DNA of 64,000 bases from Bryopsis sp. KO-2023 (GCA_030272585.1 BSYQ01000001.1:1674001-1738000); one strand, 5' to 3'; shown: positions 1 to 12,668, counted from the first letter of the stretch. Notes: generated from the sequence alone by a model not told the origin. Translations and numbers: made by a program.

Positions 1-133
1 AAACACGGCACCCCTCTCAAGACTTTCCTCTAAACACAATCAACAAATCGAATGGAGTGAGAAATTTCAGAAGGAAATGGATTTGGTGGTGACTGTTGAG
101 CTCATGAGTAGTACTAGCAGGAGTGCTCCAGAC

Positions 134-1749
134 CTGCATAGCCTTCATCAATGCATTTTTCACCATCTCCAGGGCTCCGCTTGGGGTGGTATTGTCAGGC
201 ACGAGACGGGGAAGGGGTCCTGAATATGTGGGGTAATTTCCATCCACAACCGTCTCTGTATTCTGCATCGATCCAACAGCCACAGTACCATTCACTCCAC
301 ACCGTCCAGATTCCCTTCCTCCACCAAACAAACCAAGAAACCAAGAAACCAAGAAAGTCATTACTAACTCGTATTTTGCACATGGAATGATTTCCCTGCC
401 TCACCTGCTGTTGATGGTTGAGATCATCCTCTGATGTAACCTCCCGGGAAACGATTTGGGACCAAGTGCTGTCTAGCCAATCATGCCTTTGAATTAACGC
501 TCTACCGGAGTCCTGCTCAATCCGCAAACTGAACACCCCATGGGGAACTTCTAGCCATCTTACACTCGATTGTGTGGGGTCCCATGGACTTGCAGACGAT
601 AGCATTAGTCTAGGGTCAGCCTCGTCTGGCAAGTGCAACAATAGACTCCGTCTACCTGAACCAGCATCCAGCTCACTCTAAATCTTCACCTGGTCCCATA
701 CTAGGAACTTGAGCAGCGATTGAAGCTAGTCAAACTCTTACCGATTCCATCCCGACCGAACCACAGCGTTTGTGTCCCCTGCTGCCAATATAACATTGCC
801 CAGGGGCCTCTGACTCCTCCCATTACTTCCACAACACCTGAAACATATTGCATGTATATGTATTTAGAAAACTACTCCACAACAGGTGCAATCGATGGAA
901 AGCTCAACCTCTCTTCGATCTACCAACAGTTCTGAATCGTAAATCAACTTTTGACTTCACAATCAGGCCCCAATCCTTCATGAACTCACTTTTGGAGCCT
1001 CCGCCAAGAACATCTAATAAACCTTCAGCATCATTTTGGCCCCGGGAAAGACATATGCCTGCATAAATTTCCCCATTCAATGCCAATATATTTCCTTGGG
1101 CGTCTTTCAGGGGACAAGAACTTGGCTGTGAGCCCCTCAACTGTAGTAGAGAGGCCAAAAATTGGATCCCTACCCCCCCTGTTACAACCTTATGCAAAAA
1201 CATGACACTGATCAGTAACAAAAATGAACAAATGTTTGATCTACATCAGGCAAACTTGCCCAACAAAGGCCATCCACAACGAGGTGATTCAGCCCTGGAG
1301 ATTAAAAAAAGCACCAGTTTTCAGATTGTGAATGGTTCAGTTGTTATCAGTTGAACTGACCGACATCGAACTTAAGAAATCAGGTCCGCGTGCTCGCAGC
1401 ATTTTGTGGTACTCATCCCCCTTGATTTCCCCACAGGATTGATCATGGTGTGCTGCCAGCTCGATGGGTTCACCCCTCAGTAGATGCTCCTGCAACCACT
1501 GATCCCAGAAACATCACAAATTCAAACCAAGATGAGTAAAATGATCTCTTTGTTTGAGATCGAGGCCACACTGATCCTGAATCTACGATTTGATCCGCAT
1601 TATGTGGGGTTAGCCCAGCGAGCACGATGACCAAAGGCGGCTGTTGAGTTGATTCTCACTTCTGCGCCATCGCATTTCAGGCGTGATGGCTGGGTTTCCA
1701 AAGGAAGCCCGACCTTCAGGCCGTCGATCAGAAGAGTAATTCCACACAT
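134..1749 (-). CDS. ASNSD1: Asparagine synthetase domain-containing protein 1 (ASNSD1-like), 5' part
   Basis: I see six exons read right to left: 1660-1749, about 1365-1489, 990 to about 1178, 742-837, 405-655 and 134-262, after which an intron runs off the window. The start codon at 1749 gives MCGI, the N-terminus of class II glutamine amidotransferases whose Cys2 is catalytic. Family motifs follow in order: RARGPDF, LRG, LNGEIYAG, NDAEGLLDVL, GPWAMLYWQ and FGRDGIGRRSLLLHLP. These match the NTN-amidotransferase half of ASNSD1, a conserved cytosolic protein related to asparagine synthetase whose enzymatic role is unsettled. Joins at 655/742 and 837/990 keep phase and restore FGRDGIGRRSLL and the run into GPW. 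The exon 2/3 join is the least certain. The ATP-PPase half would lie left of base 134, so the gene is partial. It is divergent from the Alfin gene. Confidence 0.85.
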
Positions 1750-2069
1750 GAGCTTCCGGGCTGCCTGTGATGATGGTCCCAGACGGGTTCGAATTTAGAA
1801 AGAAAACGAGTCCGACTGTGAAAGGTATTGTACTACGGCTGTTCCGACAACCACACACTCTACCAGTCCTTCCACTTTCTCTGCAGGATAACGCAACTCC
1901 GTCATTCGTCGAGTTCTTTCTCTTCACAGGCCCCCGGTTTGGGTCAGGAGGCGCGGCACGTGTCTGTTTTTTTTCCCCGTGTGTTTTATTGGCTGCGTCG
2001 TCGAGGTGCGCGCATATCTTCGGTGCGATTCCGCGGCTGTTTTCCCCTCTCCAACAGAAAATCTCGACC
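1750..2069. promoter_or_regulatory. Divergent intergenic region, probable bidirectional promoter
   Basis: The 320 bases between the ASNSD1 start (minus) and the Alfin start (plus) must carry both promoters. An inverted CCAAT box (attgg, about 1989) lies 80 bases upstream of the Alfin ATG. No clear TATA box is visible. The promoter role is inferred from gene layout. Confidence 0.4.
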
Positions 2070-4055
2070 ATGAACGACCACCCGAAAACCGTTGACGACA
2101 TATTCGAAGATTTCCGGGGACGGCGAGCAGGGCTCATGCGAGCTTTGACGGATGGTTAGTGAAGTGCGACCCTGGAACGCGACACTCTGTCGCGTCCGTG
2201 TCCAGTTTCGAATCTTGACCTGTTTTTGACTTCACTGTTTTCGTTTTCTCGCATGGCGCAGAGCTCGATGACTTCTACCAGCAGTGTGACCCCGAAAGAG
2301 AGAATCTGTGTTTGTACGGTAAGCTGTCGAGGTTGTCGAGGGGATATACTGTTTCGGCTTCGCTGTTTTTATTTTTCCTGGGAGTTGTGGAGCGCAAGTC
2401 GCCTGTCTTGATTTTCTGCGCGCCGGGCAGGCGACAGGGATGGTTCGTGGGCCGTCGATTTGCCAGCGGAGGAGGTACCACCAGAGCTTCCGGAGCCGTG
2501 TCTCGGCATCAATTTCGCGAGGGACGGCATGCAGAAAAAGGACTGGCTAGCGCTCGTCGCCGTGCATTCGGATTCCTGGCTCTACGCAGTCTCGTTTTAC
2601 TACGGCGCAAAATTGGACCAAAACGACCGGTGGGTTTTGAGGTTCGCTCGTGGAGATGCTGGCCGGTGGAGCGCGACATGTCGCGGAATGCTCTGTTGCT
2701 TTGGTTTAATTCCCAGATGATTGTGGACGACCGTCGGCTGGTGTCGTTGTTCAGGTTGAAACTCTTCAAGCTCATCAACCAGTACCCGACTCTGTTCGAA
2801 ATAGTAACAGGACGAGCTCGGTCGAGACAAACTGTGGGCAAGCGGAAGAAGCCAGAACCGGTTAGTGACCCACACATCTCTCCCGCACACCCCCAACTTT
2901 TCACTCCCATGACGACCGAAAGCCTTTCGTTTTTCGAACCCCCTGCTGTCGTCATCCCTTGGAAGATTCTGTTTACTCTCGGAGTTGCCCTCGTTTCGTT
3001 TTGTCTCAGTCTCTTGCGGCGCAGGCAAGCGAGTCTCCGCTTCCCAACGGACGGTTGTTGACCCATGCGGATGTCTCGCCAGCTTTGAAAGGACGCGAGG
3101 CCGAGGTACGTCCATATACATACCCTGCTGTCCAACTCATGTATTTTCGACCCGTTTTCCCCTCCCCGAACCCCTGGACGCTCGGAGTCGTACACAACGG
3201 GAGATACTCCTTTTTGGGTTTTTGGTATTTTTGTCGCGACCCCGTCGCGCGCAACAATCGTCGAAAACGGCTTCCGACTCGACGATGGAGGGGGGAAGGG
3301 CTGACGCGAGTGTTGTGCTGTCGTTGTGTCGCAGTTGTTTTGGCCGGACGATCAGAAGTGGTACCTTGTCCAGATTCAGAGCGTAAACGCACGGAGCAAA
3401 ACGGCAAGGCAAGTGATGAGGTGCAGTATTTTTACTCACGGGCCAAGGGATTGAAATATAACATTCCTTCTAGGCCACCCCCCTTTTTTCCTCACCCCCT
3501 TTTGCTCCCCAAAACCTCCAAGCGTCGGCAAAAAGTGTCAGTAATGAGGGAAAACATCGACCCCTATTTCTGAACCCCCCAAATTCCAACGACAAATCCA
3601 TTGGGGTTTCGCTTTACTTTGAGTTTGTAAATAGGATTTAGGATACATAAATATATAAAAACCCCAATTAGAATGAAGTTATGCTTTCCATGTTTGAATG
3701 GAGCATCGAGGTGAGTTTCCCCATCAGAAATAAATGCATTCGTATAAGCAATAATATTAATAACAGTGAAAAGACTCGACTATAATAATAATATTATTTT
3801 TATCATGTTGATTTTTTTTGTAATGCCTAATATTGTCTGAACACCGAAACGATGCCACCCATTTAAAATGGAAGTGGAGTGGATTGGGGGACGTTGCATT
3901 TGGGAAGTCGATTTGGATGTATGAGAATTTTATGGCTTTCTTCAACCGACAGTGGCATCCCTTGCAGGATCACGTACACAAGTGGAGAAACTGAAGATTT
4001 GGATTTGGAGGAGATCATCAGGGAGGGCCACATGTCATTACTCGGGACGGAGTGA
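2070..4055 (+). CDS. Alfin-domain chromatin protein with C-terminal Tudor-like domain
   Basis: Seven exons: 2070-2154, 2262-2318, 2431-2629, 2755-2860, 3025-3105, 3335-3408 and 3968-4055. Phases join to 229 residues. Residues 1 to about 130 are an Alfin domain, recognisable by [64 protein letters not shown] and FEIVTG. In plants this domain precedes a PHD finger that reads H3K4me3. Here no cysteine-rich PHD is present. The C-terminus instead reads [31 protein letters not shown] and REGHMSLL, a Tudor/Agenet-like beta fold. Intron 6 (3409-3967) uses a GC donor (AAG|GCAAGT), and the AG+G join across it restores frame. Likely a nuclear histone-mark reader. The Alfin assignment is firm; the Tudor call rests on pattern. 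Confidence 0.85.
3409..3967 (+). other. GC-AG intron of the Alfin gene, AT-rich
   Basis: This 559-base intron starts GCAAGT and ends TTGCAG. It holds AT-rich stretches (about 3615-3670 and 3745-3835) and no exon that I could phase between its neighbours. A PHD-encoding exon was specifically looked for and not seen. Confidence 0.6.
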
Positions 4056-4508
4056 TTGACTAAAAATAGATGCCAAACAAAAAAGAGAAAAAAAAAAGGG
4101 AAAAAAGAAGAGGAGGAGGAAAAAAAAAGAAAAAAGAAAACCCATGAAGTTGGTAGCCACGGCGATGGTGTTTTTTTTTTTTTGGTCGATTCTTACCTCT
4201 GTTCCATGTTTTTTTTCATTTTCTTTTTTTGTTTTGTGCAAAAAAGAAATGACGAAAAGGGATGTAGATTAAAAAAAAAAAAGAAAATGTGGTGTTTAGT
4301 GGTGGGCCTCGTAGAGCATCGAATGGAAATGGCAAGAAATGTCTCTTTTTTTTGTGTGTGGGCATGTGTGTGTGTGTGTTTTTTTCCATTGACTTTAATA
4401 GAGTGAGGGGGAAGGGAGGACAAGGACCAGTAATGGAAATGGAGGTTACATTATTCCCCCACATATATTCTGGAAACGGGGGGCGTGCTTTTTTTTCTCA
4501 AAACCGCT

Positions 4509-4575
4509 GAGCGGATTTGTTTAGGGGGACTTCTTCTGATAAAAGAGCGGATTTGTTGAGGGGGGACTTCTTCTG
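4509..4575. repeat. Two-copy tandem repeat, about 31-base unit
   Basis: The unit begins gagcggatttgtt and ends ggggacttcttctga. It occurs at 4509-4539 and again at about 4545-4575, differing by one substitution and one inserted G, with a short aaaa-type linker. It lies in presumed 3' flanking DNA. Confidence 0.75.
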
Positions 4576-5373
4576 ACAGAACCTTTTTTTGGGGGAGGAA
4601 TGACACAGCCACATGGGGAAAAGAGAATTTAAGATGACATTTATATGGAGGCAAATCCTGAGGAGGACGACGCAAAAAAACCACACAGAGTGAAATTGGA
4701 AAAAAAAGGAGCAAGGCAGGGGCAGGAGGGAAAGGGGTTTTGGGGGGGTTGAGATGTTTGGGTATTTTTTTGCAAACGATGATTTAGAAGAAGTCTCTAA
4801 TTTGACAGGAAAAAAAAAGGGGAGAAAAAGAAAAGCAAAAAAAAAAAAAAAGACAGTAAAAAATAGTTTTCTTGGCGAAAAAAAAGAGATTTCAGAGTGA
4901 GCGTAGGATGGTTTTCTTTTTTTCTTCGCAGGGTTTTGGAAACATAAAAAGTCGTACGTTTTTCTTTTTTTATCTTTTCTTTTCTCAAAAAAGCACAACG
5001 ATTGCTTGCCAGAACGGGTCTGGAGGCGGTCGAAGGATTTATGGGGCAACCAAAGATTTTCTTGGGAATTTGGTCCACATTCGTTATGAAAAGATCCATG
5101 TAAAATCAGTTCCTGTAACGACCTCAGACAAGACAACAACAGGCTGGCTGACTGGCTGGCTGGTTGCACTTTTCCAAGGCAAACCTACTGTCCAGAGTTT
5201 CACTCTGGTGGGGTTAGATTCGATGGGTTTTATGGGTTCTTTTCTTGAGTGGGTTGTGTCTCTGGATTTTTCTTTTCATTTTTTGGAACCAGTTCATACA
5301 ACTGGAGATCAGTGTGTTTTTGGGACCCTTTCCGCCTACCGCCAAAGAATTTGCCTGTGTTAATGTGCCCATT

Positions 5374-5500
5374 TTTATATTTATGGGTTGATTGGATGAT
5401 AGTCTGATGCAAGGATAAATTGTCAACACCTTTCTGAAAGGTCCTTGTCAAGAAGCAACTCTGTGAAACACCTCAATTTAAAACCTAGCAGTGTTTGGGG
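5374..5500 (+). repeat. Dispersed repeat, copy A
   Basis: Blocks shared in the same order and orientation with 19458-19612: aatgtgcccattttt, then tgcaaggataa, then agaagcaactct followed by tgaaac and a related tail ending aaacc.ag.ag. Spacing between blocks differs by about 25 bases, so the copies are old or under partial constraint. No terminal repeats are visible. It could be a decayed mobile element or a relic of a duplicated gene. Confidence 0.55.
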
Positions 5501-6300
5501 CTATCAACCTGTAATTTGTATCATTAGGGTTGGGAGCTGGTAGCACAAAGGACACCAACCCCACCACCAGAAATTAAGAAATCTCACCTCCTTGCCAAAC
5601 GAGCATTCTTGTGAACCCATGGATCACAAATGCAGGGATGAGTTGAAATATACGAGGTTTCGGAAAAAGCATGGTGAGCCCACCCAGCAAGGAAATCGAA
5701 CAAACAAATATTTCCACATTTCGAAAACACACAAACGTCGCCACATAACCAAAGACCTTAGAATAGGAGGTTGGAGATGGTTCAAGAAAGTTAAAGTAAT
5801 ATGTTGGACTCTTATAATTCTGTCAGTTTAATGAAATAGTAGATGCTCCGACAACAAGAATCACCCACCATACACTCATTCCTAACCAAGAGATTGTGGT
5901 ATTGTCCACGTTCCAAAGAAATAGAGCACAAATCCAGCCCCTTTAAAGCCATCAGTGTTCATTGTTGAACCTATGCCTGCAGTCTTTCCTTTTTTGCTAT
6001 TTAAATAGGATCTCGGCGTGTTTCAAGGTGGAAGACATCTTACAGGAGGTTTGCTCAGACCACCTTCAAGTCGGTTTTCACTAGGGAAGCAAAACATGAC
6101 TCTGCAACAAGATGGCGTTCATGTGTGGAAGTCAGTCGACTGGTTTTCGCCTCTCAATCAGTTCACAACTCTCTTTTTAAAGCGGTTACTCCCGTTGGAA
6201 TCAACAAGAACCTGATCTCCATCGATCATTCAACACAGCTCCTCTACACATCGACACCCAACCCAAGCAAACCCTCCGCCAGCATTACACCCCCCTGGAA

Positions 6301-9300
6301 TCACTTCAAACTCGCCTTAGATTCTCTCACTATAATTTTCTTCTTCAACTTTACGGCACGTTCCACTCTTGCCTTGACCGATTCCAACTTCAGGTCCACT
6401 TTCGGTGGTCGATTAAACCCAAACGATTTTGCAACTTTGAGCAAATCCAACGAGTGTACGTCAAAGATCTCTTTCAGCTGGTGGGCATTGTACGAATGTA
6501 TGTAGGATCGATAAGCGCTCCTGGCTCCATTGTACAGGTAAAAATTGTTCTCCACCAGCTTCTCGAACTGCGATTGGACATTGGCCAGTTTCTTCTCCGG
6601 AAACTCGTATTCGTTGACTGGGACTTTGGCGGCTTTGAGATATTTCAGGAAACCCTTTTCCTCTGGCATCAACAGCAGCAAAGCTTTTCCCCTGGCATTT
6701 CGGCCCCTGGCGGTACGGCCGACCCGATGAATGTATTCTCTGGGGTCATCTGGAGGATCGTATTGAACTATCCAGTCGACATCTTTTTGAGAAGGAAGGG
6801 GGGGGTTGAAGGCGCAAAAAAATCACACTGACACGGTCAGAATTTGTCAGCAAATAGAATGAAATATGCAGAGAGAAGCAAAACAAAAGCTTTCGGAGTT
6901 GGATAAAGGCAGCGACATTTTTTCCACATCATTTGGCGACGTACTTTTTATGGAATATATCTGAAGAACAGGAAAAAAACATATATATATGTCGAAAAAA
7001 GTGAGGTTATAAGCAAGGGCACGACCTCACCTGGAATGTCCAGCCCTCTAGCAGCAACGTCTGTGCAAAACAGCGTCCCAGCCTCGCATTCCGAGAATTC
7101 TCTGTAAGCGGACGTCCGCTTAGTCTGTTTCAGCTTTCCGTGGATTTCCATGACACGGAGCTCCACGAAATTGAACAAATCCGAGTGAAACTTGACGGAC
7201 GCACACGAGGAAAAGAACACCATCACCTAACATCCACCAGCCCAACACGTAGCTTAGAACCACCACCAACGATTAGAAAAAGGGATCTTTTTCTTTAGAA
7301 AAAGAAAAAGAAGAGGTATGTTTTTTGAAAGGAGACGAAAGTATGATCGACAACTCGTCCATTTCTTCTCGGATTTCAACTTTGGTTCAATTCTGGACAT
7401 GATGCTGTCATTGGCTCCACCGGAGGACTTGCTTTCACCTTTTTGTTCCTATTTTTCTTGACGAAAGTGAACAGCAATTTCAGTCTGACATCAGCAGGCA
7501 CAACACAGTAGCCTTGCTCCAGCCCTTCCACGGTGGCAGTCGATTGCCCATCATCGACACCCACGTACAGCGGCTTTTTCTTGAAAGACAATCGCGCCAA
7601 ATCCTCAACCTGACACAGAGAGGATATCACGGTACCTCATTTTCAAACAAAAACAGAATAGCAGTGTCGACTTGTGGGTCGAAAAGAAAACCGCAGGTGA
7701 AATTCTTTTTCCAATTCAAGAGAACGCCCTGAGTCAGACATGCAGTGAACTCTCGATGTCGCTGCTTGGGAAAAGCTGACAATGGCTTGGCAGTTGCACT
7801 AACGTACCCTTGTGGTTTGGGTGGCTGAAAACAGCATTGTTTGTCTTTCCTTCGGAAGCATGCGAATGATGCGGTTCATTTCTTGTTCGAAACCGATTTC
7901 CAAAATTCTGTCTGCTTCGTCGATCACCAGCCCTGCAAGGTTGCTCCACTTGAAATCCTTCACCAAAAAAAGGAGAATGACACATCGAAGTTTCAATGAA
8001 AACCTTTTTAAAATCGAAACGGTTGCCCTTGTATCACTGACCACTTTCTCTGTTTGATTGATTATCGGTCAAAATGTGGGGAAATACCACAGAAAGAACG
8101 GAAAAAAACTTGTCACAGAATAATAAAACCTTTCCTTTGATACTAAGGCCTCCACCACTGGCGGGCTTTTTTTTTATTGTAATACAATCGTCAGCATTAG
8201 GACGAACCTTGGTGTTCATCAAATGATCAAGCAATCGTCCAGGGGTCGCCACCAAAAGAGAAGCCCCCCTCTGTAGCCTCCGTTCCTCCGAGTTTCGATT
8301 CGAACCTCCCATAATCACCCCTGCACATCATAACAAAACCATCATCCAAACTCTCTGTGCTACATTCCCTTCACTCTCAACTCTTGATTGCTTGCTACAA
8401 GAAATACCTGTGTTTCAACCAACAAAACAATCCAACACATGCACTCCAAAAGACATTGAGCTGGCTTTTTTTGTATTATTTTTTTTTTTGGGGGGGGGGA
8501 TTTGCGGTCGATAATATATGAGCCTGTCGGAGACATACCTGTGCTCAAAGGGCGATGGTGTTTGACTATTTCTGCAGCAACCGAGTGTATTTGCATGGCA
8601 AGCTCCCTGGTGGGGGAAATCACAAGAACGCCAGTGCCTTTCTCAGCTGTGAACTCCTTTCTCACCAGCAGCTCGATGGAAGGAATTAAGAAAGCCAAAG
8701 TTTTTCCAGATCCTGCCGAATAAAAAACAAAACCCAAGAAGCTGCTCAGGAAAACACGGCTTTAAGAGAGAAATGGGGAAAAGAAGCAAATTGGACAAAA
8801 AAAAAAGCCTTTATGCACATTTTCACATAGTTTTCGAATAGCAGCATGTGTGTTGGAAAATGGAGAAGTGAAAATGATTGATTTTCCCACCTGTTCTGGC
8901 GGCCCCCAAAACATCTCTGCCCTTCAACAGTGCAGGGATAGTTTGGGCTTGAACATGAGTCATCATTGTGAACCCCATCTCCTCCATGGCCTGTCAGGAA
9001 AAAAGCAACACGAACTCAATACCTACTCTGCACCTCTTCCCTCGCTTTGAAAGCATTGCACTCAGAACACACAATTTCGCTTTCTAACAACCCCCACAGA
9101 TGTATAGAAAAAAATCGATCCAATCTTGGTGCAGTCTCTTGTGTGTATGAATTTTAGGATCACCCCATTATTTTCGTCGAGCACTTTGGTATTTTTGCAG
9201 CTTTTTTCCTTCAACTGTTTCCCCTCATTCATTACGACCATTCTTTGATTAAAAAAACTGTTTTTGCCCACGAAGGTATGCACTATGTGTGTGTGTGCAC

Positions 9301-10390
9301 CTCTCTTCCTCAACACTTGAACTCACATTGATCGTTTCTTGAGAAACATCCAGACTGACGGCGAGATCTGAAAATTTAACATTGCTCATGATACCGTCTG
9401 AATCCACCTGGATCCTTTCAACTTCCTCCGCTTCATCAGCTTCTCCACCCTTAGAAAAAAAAAACAAGGCAAAAATACGTGGGGTCAAAAAAAACAAAAA
9501 AAACTCATGCACACACAGAGGCATACCTGAACTCTAATCAGTTCAGAGATGTTGGGCTATATCATGGCATTTCCACCCAAATACGAACTAAATAATAACG
9601 GATTGGAACATGTTATGCAAAGACTTACCTCATCACTGTCGCCGCCTTCTGACGACTTCTGATCCCCTGAAGGAGCTCGGTTGTGTTGCTGTTCAGGAAC
9701 ATCCTCATTATCGGACGATATTTCTTCCAATTCCTCCAGGTCTGACTCCTGAAAAAATTAGCCACAGCCAGTGAAACCACGGAAAGGATTCATGGGAGGG
9801 TGGGTGTGGGGGAGATCCTGGTTCCATTGCATTCATTATGATATAATTGTTAAAAATAACTAATCTCCGTTCATCCTTGACCCCCAGACAAGGAGGCTAC
9901 CTCAGCACCTGACAATCATGATGGACTGTGCTGTGTATATCAAAGGTGAAATATCAACAAGATGTAAGGATCTGTTTTAGAAACCTGTGGTGGTGGCAGC
10001 TCAGTAATGGTCTTCCGTTTTTTTGAGCGGAAGGATGCTTTTTTCCCTGCGAGGCTTTCGGATCGAACATCCTTCACCAGCTCTGATGTCATAACACAAA
10101 CAAGCAACATCAGTAGATTATGAAAGAAAAAAAAATCACAGTCTTACAACTCCTGTTGAGAAATCTGAAGAACGAAATCTGCTGTAGATCAATACCACCC
10201 AACATTTCATGTTGGAAAAAAAAATAAAAAGATAGTTGATCCAAGACGCCCATTTGAGGCGTCCTTCGACAGGCCCTGTCTGAACCTGGGTACTGCTTTT
10301 CTTTGTCGACCTACTTTCTTCGGATGGAGCATCTTTTTTCGCGGCGTTCCGAGCGGTCCCTCTTTTCCTCTTTCCCTTCATGCTGCCCAT
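6301..10390 (-). CDS. HAS1: ATP-dependent RNA helicase HAS1/DDX18 (DEAD-box, ribosome biogenesis)
   Basis: Eleven exons, right to left: 10315-10390, 9985-10082, 9629-9748, 9327-9449, 8891-8990, 8539-8712, 8208-8320, 7808-7957, 7439-7609, 7031-7226, 6301-6782. The joined frame is 600 residues. After a lysine-rich and acidic N-terminus come the helicase motifs: Q motif region ([19 protein letters not shown]), Walker [36 protein letters not shown] (DEAD), [19 protein letters not shown] and [10 protein letters not shown]. The C-terminus ([17 protein letters not shown]-like [21 protein letters not shown]) is diagnostic of Has1/DDX18, a nucleolar helicase for 60S and snoRNA release. An in-frame ATG at 10423 would add 11 residues; an out-of-frame ATG at 10443 argues neither way. 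Confidence 0.95.
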
Positions 10391-10624
10391 GTTCGCCACG
10401 ACCGAACGACCTCCTGCGAACAAGGGCGGCGTGCGCAGCCATTTTTATTATTCTCTCTGTTAATGATGACTAATTCGGTAGTGCTCTATGCCAGACATGT
10501 GCTTTTCCCTATCTTTGTCACTCCAAATTCGATCCCAGTTTTCTGTCACGAGCGAAACTTTCCGCTAACCCACTTTCTCACCGGACGCCGTCGTGCCCGA
10601 CTCTGGAGAGAAGCTCAATACAGG
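10391..10624. promoter_or_regulatory. Divergent intergenic region between HAS1 and a small plastid-type gene
   Basis: Only 234 bases separate two divergent start codons, or about 200 if the upstream HAS1 ATG is used. Both promoters must overlap here. I see no TATA box. The promoter role is inferred from layout. Confidence 0.35.
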
Positions 10625-11298
10625 ATGAATCGAAGGGCCGTGACGGCTCCACAGTCCAGTATGCGCGCCGCCGTTTTCCGTGCCCAGACGACTGTATGTC
10701 GGTTACCGTCTCTCGGTCGCTGTCCTTTGGCGGGTAGCACCAGCGTCTCGACCCATCGTCGAAGAAAATCCGCCTTTGTGGTCTGTTCGTACCCGGAACC
10801 CGAAACGGAGAAAGAGAGATCTCCTCTCGACTATCCACAGGTATGCTCAGTGCTTCTTGACGACTGTTTTTGGTGATACGAATATATATGAAAAAAAATA
10901 TGTGATTGAAATGTAAATATGCATCTCCAGATGTATTTCGGTATCATAAATAATTTCTTCCTGAAACTGTGAAATGTCGATTGCTATTTTTGAGCAGAAA
11001 AACCAAACCAGCCCAGGAATCCCACCACAATGCGGTTCCTGAACTTGCCTGTCTGAATGATATCGCACTTCTGCAGGAATGGGTTACCCCCCAGCCTAGT
11101 CGCCGACCAGATATTTTCCCAGAATTCGAAAAACTAGATACTCCGCTGCCCAAACCTTTGCCTGGGGACCCCGAGCAACCAGACGAAGAGGAGGAGGTAG
11201 AAAAGGAAAAACGAGAGCCGTCGCCAGATCCTGATGAAGAGGAGGAGGAGGGAGAGCCAGAAAAGGAGGATACCCCCGAACCTTCACCAGAAGAGTGA
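10625..11298 (+). CDS. Small acidic protein with transit-like leader, function unknown
   Basis: Two exons, 10625-10840 and 11077-11298, join in phase to 145 residues. Residues 1 to about 60 are rich in Arg, Ser, Thr and Ala (MNRRAVTAPQ, GSTSVSTHRRRKSAFVVC) like a plastid transit peptide. The mature part carries DYPQEWVTPQPSRRPD, IFPEFEKL, TPLPKPLPGDPEQP and then a Glu/Asp/Pro/Lys tail. The central proline- and tryptophan-containing segment reads like a conserved plastid or cyanobacterial small protein, but I cannot name the family. An in-frame ATG at 10463 exists; I chose 10625 because the sequence from there reads as a transit peptide and the longer leader does not. It shares a promoter region with HAS1. 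Confidence 0.65.
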
Positions 11299-12668
11299 AA
11301 ACCAGACATTTGCATCTCATGTTTCTGCTGAAATGGGGCGGTTCCACTCACTACTGGCTTGTGGGAATGGGGAGGGAGGAGCGGCAGGGATATATAGGCA
11401 CTGCGACATATTCAAGAGTCTATTTAATTTGTTGCTATTTTTTGGGGGCGGTGGAGGGAGGGGGGTCCCGTTTTGGATGTGGTCAGGGATTGTCCTGCTC
11501 GCCGTGGAGGGTAGCAGTTTTGATGAATTCCTTGTGGTGGAGTCCAGGAGGAAATTTTGTAATCACTCTCAAGCAGGTGGGGAACACCAGCTGTCACAAG
11601 TGTGTTTTTCTTGGCAGGCAAACTGATCGAAATAGGGCTCTTTTCTCCATTCAGTTTGATCAAATGAATGGACGGATACAATCAACTATGTAAGGCAGAG
11701 TGGCGACAATCGGCATTTTTTTGTTAAAAGTCACCACTGACAAGTCCTTTAGTCAAACCCTGAACCCCCCGAAACCTAAGCACCTTAAGAGTAAGAACAC
11801 CCACCCAGCATTATTCCTTAGATCTCAAAAGAGTTGCATCAGTTACAAGTTTAGGATGTCATTTGGTCCAAACCAATACCTCGCAACAGCTAATTTTTTT
11901 TGCTCTATTTTTAACTTCAAAACGAGCCATCAACAAAGCCATCGGCTTCAGTGGGTGATGACCAAAGGGCTTGAAGTTTTTTTTTCAGATTGTCCCCGCC
12001 AAATCAACTGTTGGCTTCCTTCCCTCCAAAACACGCAGAGAGTTTCCAGCACAGTTTCTTTTACAATTACCAACCAACTAAAAAATCTCAGGCCCCCCAA
12101 TAACCCCACCCAAATTCAAGGTCCCGATGGATTTGAACTGGTGTGTTGAGAGACATAGCCTAAAGGGAAACCCATCTATACTTATTGGTTCCCGAAAAAG
12201 AAGAAGAAGGAAAAAAAAATACGCCATTACAAACAAAAAAAATGCTCTTTCATGGAAAAAAAGATGATTGTTTGCTTGCTCTCCGCCAATTTCTAGAAAT
12301 TCAAAAACAAATAACCCACCTGTTCCGTAAGAAAATACAATGATAAAAGTACAACCCCTCTGGACACCACAAGCCTAATGCCACAGTGCATTTGTTTTTT
12401 TCCATGCATTTTTCTTCCCTGTCTCTCTCTCTGTTTGTTTGTTTGTTTGTTTCCCCCCCGCCCCCCCGACGTTATGCCTCGACTCCTGCGAATCGACAAC
12501 CCCAATTTTTTCCCCAAATCGTCAAAACGAGCAGTGTTAATAAAAACTAAAAAAAAAGAACAATCAGACTCAGCAGCCCTCCTGGCAAAACAATGCCTCA
12601 CAGGGCCGAACCAAGCCGGCAATAACACAAAACCCCCTTTTTTCCCGCATCGTTCAACGGTGTATTAT
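11299..12668. other. Convergent intergenic region
   Basis: This lies between the stop of the small acidic gene and the stop of the LRR gene. It contains poly-A, poly-T and poly-C runs and a short (gttt)n stretch near 12433. No frame has family-like sequence. It presumably holds both 3' UTRs. Confidence 0.5.

Larger units (their letters stand above)
4056..6300. other. Convergent 3' intergenic region, low-complexity
   Basis: The region lies between the stop codons of two convergent genes. Its left half is dominated by A- and T-runs (about 4078-4280, 4800-4990), a GT-repeat near 4365, and a tandem duplication near 4509-4575. At about 5374-5500 is one copy of a dispersed repeat also found at 19458-19612. 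The short open frames here have biased, repetitive translations and no family signal, so I call no gene. Confidence 0.5.

Noticed and set aside
2312..3573. Long frames on both strands overlapping the Alfin gene
   Set aside because: They run through introns of the Alfin gene, whose exons are fixed by family motifs and phase.
4038..5170. Several long frames on both strands in A/T-rich DNA
   Set aside because: Translations are dominated by runs of Lys or Phe produced by homopolymers, with no domain-like sequence and no coherent splice sites.
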